From Gaertneriomyces semiglobifer (Eukaryota; Chytridiomycota; Chytridiomycetes; Spizellomycetales; Spizellomycetaceae): 64,000 nt of DNA. The notes beneath the pieces were generated by a model, which did no database searches, was not told the origin of the DNA, and worked only from the letters and a program-made list of their open reading frames with translations. The translations under genes and the position numbers were made by a program. Location: the NCBI GenBank assembly GCA_025558075.1, contig JAHLKF010000029.1, positions 62,001 to 126,000 of the forward strand. The letters are read 5' to 3'. Shown here piece after piece: positions 45,672-59,815 of this stretch. The first letter of the stretch is position 1; each line of letters opens with the position of its first letter.

Positions 45672-47044
45672 CTAACTTCGTTCATAGACAACAGAATGAT
45701 TTCTCCTCGGCGGGGTGTCCATAGAACTGGTGGCTGGAGCTTTTACAAAGTCATCAAATCTTTCCGAATCACGTGTCCGCACGAAGGTCCTTCCACCATA
45801 AGACGCTTCAAACTCATCATCGCTTGACATATACGAATCGATAATGTCATTGTTGCTGGCAGCTGTCTTATCCGATTTGATGGTGCTAAACGTGTTCCTC
45901 GGATGTGCAAATTGTGGCCGCTCGCTTGTGACAGCGGTGATACTGGGTGACCTATCCGGCGCGCCTGCTTGCACTTGCAAGGAGCTGGTGTCATGGCGTA
46001 GCTGATAGTTGTCCGCGTCCAGTTCTTCCGCCTCCATGGAAGGCACATCCCCAGTTGACTCCTGCCCTGGGCTGGTATAGACTGGCTTGGGTGTGCAGGG
46101 TCCAACTGGAGATGACGGATATACATCATACGTGTTGTAGTAATGTTGGCTTGAGGGTACGTATTGCTGAACCTGAGGGTATTGTGGAACGACGGTCGCT
46201 GCTGCTGGGTACGGGGAATAGTTGGATTCATATACAGGCTGTTGATAAGGTGCGTAGTAGTAGTTCGGATAGCTTTGGTCCAGGTAGTCTGAGTCAAGTA
46301 CGACAGTGGCCGAGTTGTAAGATCGTAACGGAGTCTGGGACTGCGGTGAGACGTCAGCCTTTGGCTCAGAGTCGTCATCAGATGGTCGAGAAACGGCGAG
46401 GTTGAAGTGGGCGACGACAGCGGCAGCTGCTGCCTGGCATCTACTCTTGTGCACTGCGACGGAAGTTGCCATATTTATAGCGATGATCACAAGCGTGCCC
46501 GCAACTAGATGCAATAATTATTAGAGTAATGGCATGCATTCGCAAGAGCAACAGGTACGTACCACAGATCGCATATATCACGAACCGTGGCATTGGGCTG
46601 CTCGGCTCACCACTACTGGAGAAAGCCTTTGCCCGCACGATTCCCACAATGGAAAGAGCCAGAGCAGCACATGCCACGACAGTAGAAATGATGGCAAAAG
46701 TAATATGCGCGAGGTACCGAGTGGCAGCATACTTCTTTGGGTCGGTTCTACCGGGGACAAACACCAGTCCAAAAAACCCGGTCAGCACAAGAAAGCCGCC
46801 AAATACCCAAAACGCTGCGAAGTCATTTTAGTTTTACTCTTGCATGGCGTGCGATGACCACAGGTATATGGCATTTACCTATTTGCAGGAGGAGATTCCC
46901 AATTTTGCTTGATGGGTCGACCCATGTTCGATGTGGAATCCCATCGCCCAAGGTGGTGCGGTTGGCGAGGAATATTTGGAATGCTCCAAAGGAGAGCAGA
47001 ATCACATTCGTGATGGCAAAAATGACGCTGATAGACCGAGGCAT
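45672..47044 (-). CDS. Four-span membrane protein with Tyr/Pro-rich cytoplasmic tail
   Basis: Three exons (47044-46879, 46814-46563, 46504-45672) give 416 residues. Hydrophobic spans: residues about 4-27 (SVIFAITNVILLSFGAFQIF), the AFWVFGGFLVLTGFFGLVFV span, the span beginning YLAHITFAIISTVVACA, and the one from FVIYAICG across the intron into TLVIIAINMATSVAV. The remaining 270 residues are hydrophilic, with a Tyr/Pro/Gln-rich block (YYYAPYQQPVYE) and many SP/TP sites. The layout resembles four-TM fungal membrane proteins, but no family signature was recognised. It is probably at the plasma membrane with the tail inside. It is divergent from FGAM synthase. Confidence 0.72.
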
Positions 47045-47802
47045 GACCTGCCAAAACCTGGCGGATCAAAAAGTTCAACACGATGAGGCCCTTAAGCAAA
47101 AAATCTATTCCGCACGCATTAGACACAAAAGAGGATGGACCGGTTATCGGCAGATGAGGTATTTCTGGTTGGAGAGGTGGCCCAAATATAAAAGATTTAT
47201 GTCTTTACTGCAACCATCCCACCACGCCAGCCATCTCCACTTTTTCGCCCCCTTCTCAATTTAATGTTCCTGATGCCAGACTATTATTATGAATTAATAG
47301 ACACACCCAGCGGAGATCTACACATGCATCCACCTTCCCCTCGCCGTCACCTGCTGCATGCATGCACGCAGGTTACTCCCCCATCTGTCTACTATCATTC
47401 TCTTTCTAAGGTGTATATGAATACTTTCTTAACATAAGTTCACTTATCTCCTCCTTTCATCGTGGTCCAGATCCCACATTGCCAAGATGTCCGGCATGCG
47501 TTTTTCCCATCCGCTTTGCCGCGCGCATCGATGCGTGAAACGAGTCATGGATCAACCCTACTCCTACCGCGTCCCCCTGATTCCTCCGATGGCTCCTATT
47601 TCTTTGTTTACCCCGCATCTGGCCGCCTGGGGACCTTCTCTCTCCCCTCCCCTTCAGCTGTAGCTGCGTGTGGGGGCAGGCAGAGAGCGGATACTCTCTA
47701 CGTTCATTATCAAAGAGTGTCATCACTCTCTTCCACATTCTTCGTTCCGCTGCCAGTCCTCTTTGCCTGTCTGTCCGCCACTTCCTCTCCAACACCTGCA
47801 TC
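47045..47802. other. Divergent promoter region (tetraspan / FGAM synthase)
   Basis: 758 nt with pyrimidine-rich stretches (CTCCTCC, TCTTTCT) before the FGAM synthase ATG. In-frame codons continue upstream of that ATG to 47668 but carry no better start. No other gene is seen. Confidence 0.5.
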
Positions 47803-50800
47803 ATGCTTGTCTTGCCAGGATCCGCGGCTTTGTCGGATTTCAGGACCGACAAGCTTCTCGCCGACATTCAGCTTGCTGCTCCTGTAGTCACTGATGTGCG
47901 CGCATTCTGGGTTCATCTTGTGCGCACCACCGACGCCTTCACTGCGTTATCACCAAGTGAACACGAGAAGATTGTCACAACCTTGAACGCGCTGTTGAGG
48001 TATGGATCCGCTCAAGCGAACAGTTTTACAGAGGAACAAAGGGCCTGGCTGAATTCATTGAGCACGGGTGCGCCGTTACCCGCGGAGGGCAAGAACGCGC
48101 GCCAGACGTTTCTTGTTTTGCCGCGTCCGGGAACTATTTCTCCATGGTCTTCAAAGGCTACCGACATCGCACGCATATGCGGTTTAGATCCGTATGTGCG
48201 TCGCATTGAACGTGGGATTGCATACTTCATTCATGCTGAAGGCGGCGCCAAGGTCACTGATGAGGGCCTTGCTGGCTTCACCGATCTCATTCACGATCGG
48301 ATGACGCAGACCGTGGTTAGGGCTGTTCCAGCTGAGGGCGAAGTTTTCAATACCGGTGATCCCGCACCGCTGAAATCTGTAGACCTCCTTGGAGCTGAAA
48401 AGGCCGGTGCTGACCCTCGCGAGGTTCTTAGCCAAGCCAACATGGCGTGGGGTCTGGCACTTGCCGAAGATGAGATCGATTATCTCGTGCAAGCATTCCT
48501 TCACCCTTCACAGAATGGCGAGCCGCCACGGAATCCCACCGATGTCGAGCTCATGATGTTCGCTCAAGTCAACTCTGAACATTGCCGCCACAAAATTTTC
48601 GGTGCCTCGTGGACCATCGATGGGGAAGATCGCGAACACTCACTGTTTCAAATGATCAAAAATACCTATAAGCTTCACCCTCAGCACATTATCTCTGCGT
48701 ATTCTGATAACGCGGCAGTCTTGGAAGGGCCGAAGGGAGTTCGCTTCGCTGTAGATCAGGCGGATTGTGTATACCGTGGCGCTACTGAGGAGCTTCACAC
48801 TCTTGCTAAGGTTGAGACGCACAACCACCCCACTGCTGTCTCTCCGTTTCCAGGAGCCTCAACAGGCTCTGGAGGCGAAATTCGTGATGAGGGTGCGGTA
48901 GGTCAAGGCTCAAAGTCTAAGGCTGGGCTCACTGGTTTCACTGTTTCCAATCTGCGCATACCTAATTTCGTGCAACCTTGGGAAACGCATGACAACGGCA
49001 AGCCCGAACACATTGCATCGGCGCTTGACATCATGATCGAGGCTCCATTAGGCGGGGCAGCCTTTAACAATGAGTTTGGTCGCCCAAACCTCACGGGCTA
49101 TTTCCGTACTTTCGAACAATCTGTTCCGACTGTTGATGGGAACGAAGTGCGCGGTTATCACAAACCCATCATGATCGCAGGAGGCATGGGAACTGTTCGT
49201 CCCATGCATTGTTTCAAGCAGAAAATCGAACCCGGTGCCAAGTTGATTGTCCTTGGTGGACCCTCGATGCTGATTGGGTTGGGAGGCGGAGCTGCGTCTT
49301 CCATGAATCAAGGACAGAGCTCTGCAGAGCTGGACTTTGCATCTGTCCAGCGCGACAATCCTGAGATGGAACGAAGAGCCCAGCAGGTTATTGACGCTTG
49401 CAATTCCTACGGCGAGAAAACGCCTATTGTTGCGATCCACGACGTTGGGGCTGGAGGCTTGTCCAACGCGCTTCCGGAAATTGTTCACGATGCCGGGCTC
49501 GGCGCCATTTTCCAGCTTCGCGATGTGCCCTGTGATGACCCACGTATGAGTCCGATGGAAATCTGGTGCAACGAATCTCAAGAACGTTATGTCCTTGCAG
49601 TCCAACCTGAGGATTTGGACCGCTTTAAGGCGCTTTGTGAACGCGAGCGGTGCCCTTATGCCGTCGTGGGTGTTGCAACTGCTGAGGAACGGCTCGTCTT
49701 GCAGGATTCTCTTCTTGGTACTACACCCATTGATTTGCCGATGTCAACCTTGTTCGGCAAGCCGCCTAAGATGCATCGTATAGCTACTTCACTGTCCCCC
49801 AAAAGGTATGAGTTCCGCTTGCCTGCTGACGCGACGTTGGAGGATGCAGCTAGTAGAATCTTGCACTTGCCTGCCGTTGCCTCTAAATCATTTCTCATCA
49901 CGATTGGTGATCGTACCGTGACTGGAATGGTAGCCCGCGATCAGATGGTTGGGCCATGGCAAGTCCCTGTGGCTGATGTAGCTATCACTTTCTCCGCGTA
50001 CGAGGGTTACACCGGGCAAGCTATGGCGATGGGGGAACGCACTCCACTTGCGCTTCTCAACGCCGCTGCGTCAGCTCGTATGGCCGTAGCAGAATCCCTA
50101 ACAAATATCGCTGCGGCAAATATTGTGGACCTTGGGACCATTCGATTGAGTGCGAACTGGATGGCGGCTGCTGCTCACGAAGGTGAAGGCTCGGCATTGT
50201 ACGACGCTGTTCAGGCTGTTGGCCTCGACCTTTGCCCGAAATTGGGTCTGACCATTCCCGTCGGTAAGGACTCTATGTCCATGAAGACGAAATGGCGGCA
50301 AAACGACGAGGAGAAGGCCATCACTGCCCCTCTAAGTTTAATTGTGACTGCGTATGGCCCGGTGGAGGATATCCGTAAAACGCTGACGCCACAACTCAAG
50401 ACTGGCGAAGGAAACACGGTGCTCATGTTTATCGACCTTGCCACCGGAAAGCAACGTTTGGGCGGTAGCTGTGTGGCGCAGGTGTACAATCAGATCGGCC
50501 TGGAAGCACCGGATGTTGAGAGCGTCAGCGCCATCAAATCCTTTTGGACAGCTGTACAGCAGGCCCGGGCGGATGGACTCATTCTCGCATATCACGACCG
50601 GTCGGATGGCGGTCTCTTTGCCACCATTACTGAGATGTGCTTTGCTGGCCACATTGGCGCTACAGTGGACTTGTCAGTTTTGAGGGGCACGGACGCTCTC
50701 GCAGCCTTGTTCAATGAAGAATTAGGCGCCGCAATTCAAGTGCGGTCTTCGGACGTGGACAAGATCAAATCTGTCTTTGCTGCTAATGGATATCCAGAAC

Positions 50801-51894
50801 AGCACTTGCACATACTCGGAACCGTTGGTGCTAAGGGATCGGATCTTATCACGTTCAAGATGGGAGATCAGGTCGTGTTGGAAGGCTCGCGTTTAGTATA
50901 CCATCGTCGGTGGGCGGAAACATCGTACAAGATGCAAGCACTTCGTGATAACCCGGAATGCGCTCAAGCCGAGTACGACGCTCTACTGGATCCGCATGAT
51001 CCTGGTCTGCACGTTCGTTTGACATTCAACCCGCAAGACGATGTTTCAAAGAGCGTCCTATTAAAGTATCCGTCGACATCCGCTCCCCGTGTTGCAGTCC
51101 TTCGTGAGCAAGGTGTGAATTCATATGCCGAGATGGCTTGGGGCTTCCACAATGCGGGTTTCGAGGCTGTTGATGTCCACATGACCGATATTCTGAGCGG
51201 AAGAGTTGACCTTTCCGGATTCATTGGCCTTGGATGTCCCGGTGGTTTCAGCTACGGCGATGTCCTGGGTGCTGGTGCAGGTTGGGCCAAGAGTATCCTG
51301 TTGAATGACCGCGCCCGGAACATGTTCGCACAATTCTTCGAGCGCAAGGACACGTTCGCTCTTGGCATCTGTAACGGTTGTCAAATGCTCTCAGTGCTAA
51401 AATCACTGATCCCAGGAACTGAACATTGGCCGACATTCATGCGAAACCGCAGTGAGCAGTTTGAGGCGCGTGTGGCTATGGTTGAAGTCCTACCCAGCAA
51501 CTCTATTTTCACCAAAGGTATGGAGGGCAGCCGTCTCCCAATTGCCGTTGCTCACGGTGAGGGCCGCGCTGAGTTTGCCGGGGCGGAACACATGGAGCAA
51601 GCTATTGCGAACGGAGCTGTCGCTGTTCGTTTCGTGGACAATTATGGATCTCCTGCAGGACGGACCCGGTATCCGTTCAACCCTAATGGAAGTGAAGGGG
51701 GTATAACTGGAGTATCCAGTGCAGATGGTCGTGTTCTCGCGTTGATGCCTCACCCTGAGCGTGTTATCAGAGCGTGGGCAAATACATGGGGAATTGATAC
51801 GCAAGGAATTGCTGACGGATGGAAGGATGGCGAATGGGGAGGATGGATGAGACTTTTCTGGAATGCGAGGGTATGGGTTGCTAGTCACCAATAG
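47803..51894 (+). CDS. ADE6: Phosphoribosylformylglycinamidine (FGAM) synthase
   Basis: A single uninterrupted exon gives 1363 residues, the usual length of the large eukaryotic/Gram-negative PurL. Order: an N-terminal PurS-like region, a linker with [14 protein letters not shown]-synthase-type ATP-grasp-like halves ([75 protein letters not shown]), and a second half with [11 protein letters not shown]. It ends in a class I glutamine amidotransferase: [22 protein letters not shown], the catalytic Cys in [11 protein letters not shown], and His/Glu in LMPHPERV. It converts FGAR, ATP and glutamine to FGAM in the fourth step of purine synthesis in the cytosol. The yeast orthologue is Ade6. Start at 47803, the first ATG giving the conserved [11 protein letters not shown]. 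Confidence 0.96.
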   Translation: MLVLPGSAALSDFRTDKLLADIQLAAPVVTDVRAFWVHLVRTTDAFTALSPSEHEKIVTTLNALLRYGSAQANSFTEEQRAWLNSLSTGAPLPAEGKNARQTFLVLPRPGTISPWSSKATDIARICGLDPYVRRIERGIAYFIHAEGGAKVTDEGLAGFTDLIHDRMTQTVVRAVPAEGEVFNTGDPAPLKSVDLLGAEKAGADPREVLSQANMAWGLALAEDEIDYLVQAFLHPSQNGEPPRNPTDVELMMFAQVNSEHCRHKIFGASWTIDGEDREHSLFQMIKNTYKLHPQHIISAYSDNAAVLEGPKGVRFAVDQADCVYRGATEELHTLAKVETHNHPTAVSPFPGASTGSGGEIRDEGAVGQGSKSKAGLTGFTVSNLRIPNFVQPWETHDNGKPEHIASALDIMIEAPLGGAAFNNEFGRPNLTGYFRTFEQSVPTVDGNEVRGYHKPIMIAGGMGTVRPMHCFKQKIEPGAKLIVLGGPSMLIGLGGGAASSMNQGQSSAELDFASVQRDNPEMERRAQQVIDACNSYGEKTPIVAIHDVGAGGLSNALPEIVHDAGLGAIFQLRDVPCDDPRMSPMEIWCNESQERYVLAVQPEDLDRFKALCERERCPYAVVGVATAEERLVLQDSLLGTTPIDLPMSTLFGKPPKMHRIATSLSPKRYEFRLPADATLEDAASRILHLPAVASKSFLITIGDRTVTGMVARDQMVGPWQVPVADVAITFSAYEGYTGQAMAMGERTPLALLNAAASARMAVAESLTNIAAANIVDLGTIRLSANWMAAAAHEGEGSALYDAVQAVGLDLCPKLGLTIPVGKDSMSMKTKWRQNDEEKAITAPLSLIVTAYGPVEDIRKTLTPQLKTGEGNTVLMFIDLATGKQRLGGSCVAQVYNQIGLEAPDVESVSAIKSFWTAVQQARADGLILAYHDRSDGGLFATITEMCFAGHIGATVDLSVLRGTDALAALFNEELGAAIQVRSSDVDKIKSVFAANGYPEQHLHILGTVGAKGSDLITFKMGDQVVLEGSRLVYHRRWAETSYKMQALRDNPECAQAEYDALLDPHDPGLHVRLTFNPQDDVSKSVLLKYPSTSAPRVAVLREQGVNSYAEMAWGFHNAGFEAVDVHMTDILSGRVDLSGFIGLGCPGGFSYGDVLGAGAGWAKSILLNDRARNMFAQFFERKDTFALGICNGCQMLSVLKSLIPGTEHWPTFMRNRSEQFEARVAMVEVLPSNSIFTKGMEGSRLPIAVAHGEGRAEFAGAEHMEQAIANGAVAVRFVDNYGSPAGRTRYPFNPNGSEGGITGVSSADGRVLALMPHPERVIRAWANTWGIDTQGIADGWKDGEWGGWMRLFWNARVWVASHQ

Positions 51895-52018
51895 CGTGGT
51901 AACACATAGGGATGCGCATGCAGTAGATAGAAAAACCACGTAGTACGCATCTGTTTCTTAACTTTATATTGACATGTTTTGGCCAAATGGACCAGTAAGT
52001 TTGAGTGCGTTGCTCAAA

Positions 52019-52520
52019 TCATCCCGTTAAATCTGCGGTGCCATCAGGCTCGTCCACGTACACGACGTCGTCGTTTTCTAAATGTGATCGTTGCAATTGA
52101 ACCTCGTCAGGCAAGTGTGAACGTGCGACTATATTGTCAGGATCGTCCGCTGGTTGAAAGAGATTAAGCATAGTCTCACGCGGCATTTCATTACGAAGGA
52201 ATTGTACCTGGTGTGTTGTCCTCAGACCGCAAGGTGGGCAACATATCTGGTCTTGGTTCAGGGAGATTTTGAGCTCCATTGCCTGAGACCCATGACCTGA
52301 TCACGATCTAGACTAAGTCACATGCAGCAGCTTTCAACTTATGCCGCAACATTTACCAGTTCACTTCATGCTGCCTGTCTGGTTCTTCTCGCTCCGCTTG
52401 CGCTTGTTGCTGAGCTTGCTCCTGGTCGCTTTGACCAAGTTGAGATTCTCTTGCGTGTAGAAGGTGTGCCTTCGCGGATGGGTCGCTTATTGAAACAGAG
52501 TTGGAATGGTGGGAAGCCAT
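52019..52520 (-). CDS. Small hydrophilic protein of unknown function, three exons (127 aa)
   Basis: Three exons (52520-52357, 52296-52208, 52149-52019) give 127 residues. Both introns are canonical (60 and 58 nt, GTAAAT..CAG and GTACAA..CAG) and all phases match, good evidence for a real gene that simple ORF scanning would miss. The N-terminus is Ser/His-rich, followed by a Gln/Glu/Ala-rich helical segment (QEQAQQQAQAEREE) and an acidic C-terminus (ENDDVVYVDEPDGTADL). No family was recognised. It is convergent with FGAM synthase, with 124 nt between their stops. It looks disordered and may be a small complex subunit or regulator. Confidence 0.6.
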
Positions 52521-53120
52521 TGCTCGTTGATTAACGCTAGATAAGATGGTTGTTTTTGATGGCCTGGGACGTTCATCGTCTTTGAAGTTTATAAGTAGGA
52601 GCCGAAACGCGAAGTGCTTTGGGTTGACATCATCACCTCGGAAACTTTGTGGAGGACGTCAACAGCAGGAAGTCGACGCCGTGGCTATATATATATATTT
52701 CAACTGAAAAGCGACATCATGAACGTCCAGCGTTACCTGTCCCCACTGCACATGCATCTGGATGTCCGTTTGACCGGGTAAAGCATTGAAGTACATGGAA
52801 CTTGCGCCTCACAACGACAATTTACCAAGGAGAGGCAATGTGTGATATACCTCTAGTGTTGTCCGCATCCGTTGCGCAGGGTTCAAATTCACGCCGCTAA
52901 AGGCTGGGTCCTGACATCGTTTGGGTGCTTAATTGTGAAAAAGGAAAGTGTGATAGGGTTTGCAAGATAGACTTTGCGCTCGGCCCTTTTTTCAGACCAA
53001 CGCGCTTTCGCCCACGAAGAGTATCTAAGAATAGTTGGTTGCCATACCGAGTATCTTTTTGAGGACTAGAACAGCAATGCCAACATCGGAGTCCACCTCG
53101 TTACCTTGTTTCGAGTCATC
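52521..53120. other. Intergenic between divergent genes
   Basis: 600 nt. A run of alternating TA (about 52686-52698) precedes a tiny ATG frame that I do not accept as a gene. Otherwise nothing is recognised. Confidence 0.45.
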
Positions 53121-54658
53121 ATGTCAATTAGCTGGGACGACCTGCACGAGTTTGAAGACCTCGCAGCGGGCTCGTTCGGTGTCCTACAGAAAGCGGACTA
53201 TTTGGTATGCGAGCAACCAGTTGCTCATCTGTAAGGCTTTGCTGACCGCTTTTTAGGGAACAGAAGTTGCTGTGAAGGAATTTCTCGATTTGTCCGGTCA
53301 ACCGGGGTTTGACTTGAAAAAGTATATTGGTCGCGAGGTAGAGATCCTTCAGGCGACGAGACACCCGAATGTCGTCCAATTCATGGGTTGTTGTCTGCAT
53401 GACAATAAGCTTTATCTCGTCACGGAGTTTGTACCTGGAGGTAACCTGAAGCGATGGATAAAGGATTCGCAGAAAGACTTCGGCTGGCGGCTAAGAGTTG
53501 GGTTCGCTACTGATGTTTCCCGGGCGTTGTCGTACCTGCATGCACACAAAATCATTCACCGTGATTTGAAGAGTGAGAACTTGCTCATTACTGAGAATCG
53601 TCGTATCAAGATATGCGATTTTGGCTTTTCACGAGAGGTAGCGGTAACTCCTGAGGAGCGCAAGCGTTTGTCGTTCTGCGGAACGGACGCGTACATGGCA
53701 CCCGAGATCATGCTAGGCATGGACTTTGATGAACGAGTGGACATATTCTCTTTTGGGGTCATACTATGCGAAATCATCACACGCTCAATAGCGGAAGAAG
53801 AGAAGTTCAAAAGAGATGTGCCTTTCATGAATATCGCACCAGACAGCATATGTGCAGACCTCGGCTGCCCACCCCAGCTACTGGAGATTGCGGTGGCATG
53901 CACAGACGCGGATCCAGAGAAGCGACCGAAGCTCAAAGATATAATGCAGAAGCTACGGCTATTGGAAGCAGAAACTATTAAAGCCAACCCGGAACATTTG
54001 GGCGTATTACGCAACTCCGCGCTCTCTCTCATAGGTCATGATACCTTACAACGATCCGATTCAGTTGCGAGTATCATCAGCGTTGAGGACGAGTCCGTGC
54101 ACTCTTCTGCTGGTTCACGTACGTTACCTGCATTTTGACGCGTGGTTGTCTCTGGAGCATAGACTGAAGTGTCGCGCATAGTTGCCAGGAAGTCCATAGC
54201 AAGTTCGCAAACCGACGTAGGATCGGTCACGTCCATAACAACGCCATCTTCTATTGTGTCCCCTACAGTGGGTGACGCTCAGTATATTGCTCACAACCCG
54301 TCGAGCCCCGCCACCACGCCTCAGCAAACCAGCGGCAGCGTCCTCGCCGCACGTCGTATAGGACATAGTGTACCGCACCGATTTTCAATTGTGGCGTAGG
54401 TGCACTGTGACTCTTTTTAGAAGTGCTGAGGGTAAGCTGACATGGAATGGTTCTAGCACACCAACGCTAGCCAAATGTCAACAATGTCACAAGCGCTTCA
54501 AGCTAGCACATAAGCACATGGAATGCGACGACTGTTCGGCCGTATATCACAAAACCTGTGCGCCTCAGGCGGCCCCTAACTGCGGGTTGCCTGCGGAGTT
54601 CCGTGCACTCTTTGACCCTCGACAACGAACAGGAAGCAAATTGGGTAGAGCTTCTTAG
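53121..54658 (+). CDS. TKL-type protein kinase with C-terminal C1-like zinc finger
   Basis: Four exons (53121-53204, 53257-54118, 54170-54395, 54457-54658) give 457 residues. The kinase fills residues 5-270: AAGSFGVLQKADY, VAVKEF, HPNVVQFMGCCLHDNKLYLV, HRDLKSENLLI, DFGFSRE, GTDAYMAPEIMLG. HPNVVQFMG and the small KADY loop are typical of tyrosine-kinase-like (Raf/DCTK/LIMK-like) kinases. HRDLKSEN predicts Ser/Thr activity. A Ser/Thr-rich linker follows, then a C1-like finger (CQQCHKRF, CDDC, YHKTC, NCG): C-x2-C-x13-C-x2-C-x4-H-x2-C. Such fingers bind lipids or proteins at membranes. The ligand and pathway are unknown. The junctions after exons 2 and 3 are less standard (51 and 61 nt). Confidence 0.85.
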
Positions 54659-55044
54659 CTTTACATTTGGCTTCATTGTCATCGTTTAATCCAACACTAT
54701 ATACATACACACATTTTACTCGTACCTTTGATCTGTCACTGGAAATAGACCTCCGAAGTTGCCTCTGGAAGCTGCCGTGGGGCACACGCGTTTGTTTAAT
54801 AAATCGGGCTTTTATAAAGTCCACGGGTGCCGCTCGTAGCAACACCTGTGTAGATATCGCATCGTTCCTTGCAACCGCTAGTTGTCCATTTGTCTTCCAC
54901 GTTACAGCTCAGGCAACCGACCATTCCTGTTTTAAAGATTAACATTTACCTAGAGTTTATTTTCTAGCAAGGTCAGTAGATGCACTGAAGTTGACTACTT
55001 TTACTTCTCTCATTGGCGTACCTACCCCACCGGTGATATTGTAG
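54659..55044. other. Intergenic, nothing recognised
   Basis: 386 nt between two plus-strand genes. It contains the kinase 3' end and the promoter of the SET-MYND gene. No other signal is seen. Confidence 0.5.
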
Positions 55045-56999
55045 ATGGTCGAAGCCAAAGAAGAAATCTTGTCAGCAGCGACCACCTCTGGTACTTCTCT
55101 CTCGAAGCATAAGAATAAGAGAAGACATCGGAAGGTCAGCCGTAATGGCACCAGTTCAGATGTGAGCAAGTATGCCCCTTTGGTAGAAACTGGAAAGTGG
55201 CCCATCACCATCCGCTTCTCGCAAAACAAGGGCAGACATGCTGTTGCAGCTCAAGACCTTGAACCTGGAACGATTGTCTGCGAAGAAAAGGCTGCAACGC
55301 TCGTCGTCAGCACGGCGGCGTCCAAGGACTTCTGTCACAACTGTGTGTCCAGTTTAGTTAAGGCTGAGTTATTGCAGCAACGGGTTTCCTGCGGCAAATG
55401 TCGTATGGCGACTTACTGCTCTGCAGGTATAGTGGTTCTGGGCATTATCTTTCGTCTCCAACCCACACTCATACCTGTTATTGCGGCGATCCAGCCTGCC
55501 GGCAAGCCGACGCCGCTCGTCACTTCCTTGAGTGCGCGATTGTACCGAAGCTCGCTGATATTGCAATGAAAAATGAGCTCAACCCTGACTTGTTACGACT
55601 CACCTTGTCGCTTATTGTGCGCAAGTGTTTGGAAGAGCGCCGCGCTACGATAACCGACAGTCACGACGGGCCTGAGCACGCGGCGGTTGCCCCGTGGTGG
55701 ACTATCGATGAGCTGTTCCTTCTACCTCAAACTCTTGACAAGAACTGGGTTAGCAACGTCAAGAAGGCTGCAGAGGAAATGTCTGCTATCTTGCCGGCGA
55801 CTTTAGCTATGAGCGCGGATGACATTACCAAGCTTGCCTGTCGCATCAATACCAATGCCCACAGCTTGACTGATGACGAAGAAAGAGCTCAGGACACTGC
55901 TTTTGGTCTGTTCCCCATGGGTTCTCTGTTCTTCAATCACAGTTGTTCTCCCAACGCCCACTTCACAGCTGATAAGGGCATTCTCACTTATCGCGCAACA
56001 AAATCCATCAAGGCTGGAGAAGAAGTGTTGATCTCACACATTGAGCTTTTCCAACCGCGTCCAGTGCGGAAGCAGGAATTGTTGACGACAAAGCAGATTC
56101 GCTGTGACTGCAGTCGGTGCCGCACACCTTTGATCAACTCTGTCGATCGCTTTTTGGACGGCGCATTGTGTACCGAGTGCCACGAGGGCGTTTTCCTCGC
56201 TGAGGAGGAGTTCCCGGACTTTGTAGAGCCCGAAGATTCCGACGAGTCGGCCAGTGAGGAAGATACTACTCAAACGGATGGCACCGTGACTGAGGAAACC
56301 ACCGAAGCGACTTCTGACCGAAGTGAACTGCCTGTAAATGCCGCAAGTGAGGGCGAGAAGCCTGCCGAAGGCGAAGAGAAAAAGGAGAAGACCGAGGAAG
56401 AAAAACGTCAGGAAGCTGAAGAGGAAAAAATACGCCAGAAGTTGATGAAGAAGGAATGTCGTTGTGACAAGTGTGGACACAAGATCAAGCTGTACCAGGT
56501 CGAGATGCTTCGCATTCAGGCACAGAAGGATTACCAGCAGATTTTCCAACTTGTTCAGACAAAGAATCACGCCGTGATTATTCGGTTCTTTAAGAAGTTC
56601 CAGGAAAAGTATGGCAAGTCGAAGCTTCTTCATCCGTGGCATGTTCAGATTGTCAACTCGAATCTGCCACTCTTGACCTCATACAAAGAGCTTGGGAACT
56701 TCGGGGCGTGCTTGCCGATTATCAAGCATCTTATTGAGGTGTATGAGGAGACAAAGATCATCTCACCTTATCGCTACGAATTTGTGGAGCTTTACTCTGA
56801 ACTAGGCTCTATCCTTCAAGCTTTGGCGTCAAGCAATCGTTCTAGCGAAGGCGGTGGCAGAAACGCGGGTGAGGTATTGGAGAAGAGGTACAGGAAGGAA
56901 GCACAGGAAGCTTACAGAAAAGCCTACGAAGTTGCTAAATATTGTATGGGAGAGGACGATCCGAAGGTGCTGGAGTACAAGAAAAAAGCGAAGATTTAA
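55045..56999 (+). CDS. SMYD-like SET/MYND-domain protein
   Basis: Two exons (55045-55426, 55495-56999) give 628 residues. The N-terminus is Lys/Ser-rich. A split SET domain starts with RFSQNKGRHAVAAQDLEPGT. It is interrupted by a MYND finger (CHNC, CGKC, YCSAACRQ, HFLEC). It resumes with helical sequence and the SET core LFFNHSCSPNAHF (about residue 290). The post-SET Cys-rich segment has CDCSRC, CTECH and later CRCDKCGH. Between the last two lies an acidic/Lys-Glu insert of about 90 residues. The C-terminal third is TPR-like helical, as in SMYD2/3. SMYD enzymes methylate histone or cytosolic lysines using SAM. The insert within the post-SET Cys region is unusual. Confidence 0.88.
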
Positions 57000-57483
57000 G
57001 TTATTTTTCCATGCGGGTAGCAGGATGATAGAGTTATGACACGCAGCTACGTTAGGTCAAACCTCATGTGGGGACAGTAGCCGGACCTTGGAACGGAGCC
57101 GGGTGTATCATTAGAACGCGCGGGTTGTTTAGCCAGCGTAGTATACATTAGTCCTTTTGCATTTCATTGAGATCTGTTACAATTGCGACGGACTGATTGA
57201 TTGACTGACTTGCGATTGGCCCTTCCTGTGTGTGTGTGCGCCTTTCACTATCACTTGCATGTAGTTGATAAGAGCCGGGTAGTCGCGGCTTACCCAACTT
57301 TTTGCTCACGTGACGCGGCGATTTGCAACCGCCCCTTCGTTGCGCCGTTGCTAGGTAATGGCGATCTCGGGAGGAGGGGGAGGGGCCCGGCCTTCTTTCC
57401 CGGCCTTCTCGTTGTTGCATAGGAGGTTGCCCTTCTTACCCTCATCTGCATCACCCACCCCCCGCCCGCACACACATCCCAGA
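57000..57483. other. Promoter region of ATP synthase beta
   Basis: 484 nt, with C-rich stretches just before the ATG at 57484. No other gene or RNA is recognised. Confidence 0.5.
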
Positions 57484-59490
<2,007 letters not shown>

Positions 59491-59815
59491 AAACAACAAA
59501 ATTCTGTATATTCCATAAATACCATTTGTCTCGACGAACTGGCTGTTTTCAAAAGAACTGGGGAGGAGGGTGGGAAATGACATGTGCATACTCAAAATAC
59601 GAAGGCGCTGTGGCCTCATCAATTTCCTATACATTCTGTGATTCATCTCAGCTATGATAAGTTTAGGGTAACGATGATATTCCCACCGTTAGGTTGTTGG
59701 AGAATTTTCGGCAAAACCGGACAACGCTCATAATACCAGCGGTCATTGGGAAATGCGCCTGCGGTTCGCATTGGGCAAGAGTAACAGGCGTCGCGATGGA
59801 GGGTTTCCATCACAT
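59491..59815. other. Convergent intergenic region
   Basis: 325 nt between the ATP synthase beta stop and the stop of the small zinc-ribbon gene. Nothing else is seen. Confidence 0.5.

Noticed and set aside
52740..52920. Tiny spliced frame after the TATATA run (starting MNVQRYLSP)
   Set aside because: Only about 42 codons, no domain, and the intron acceptor is weak. Not enough to call a gene.
54396..54456. Micro-exon of 11 nt flanked by two 25-nt introns in the TKL kinase gene
   Set aside because: Reads in frame, but two 25-nt introns are implausibly short. One 61-nt intron with the same outer sites also keeps the frame and fits the intron sizes in the window.
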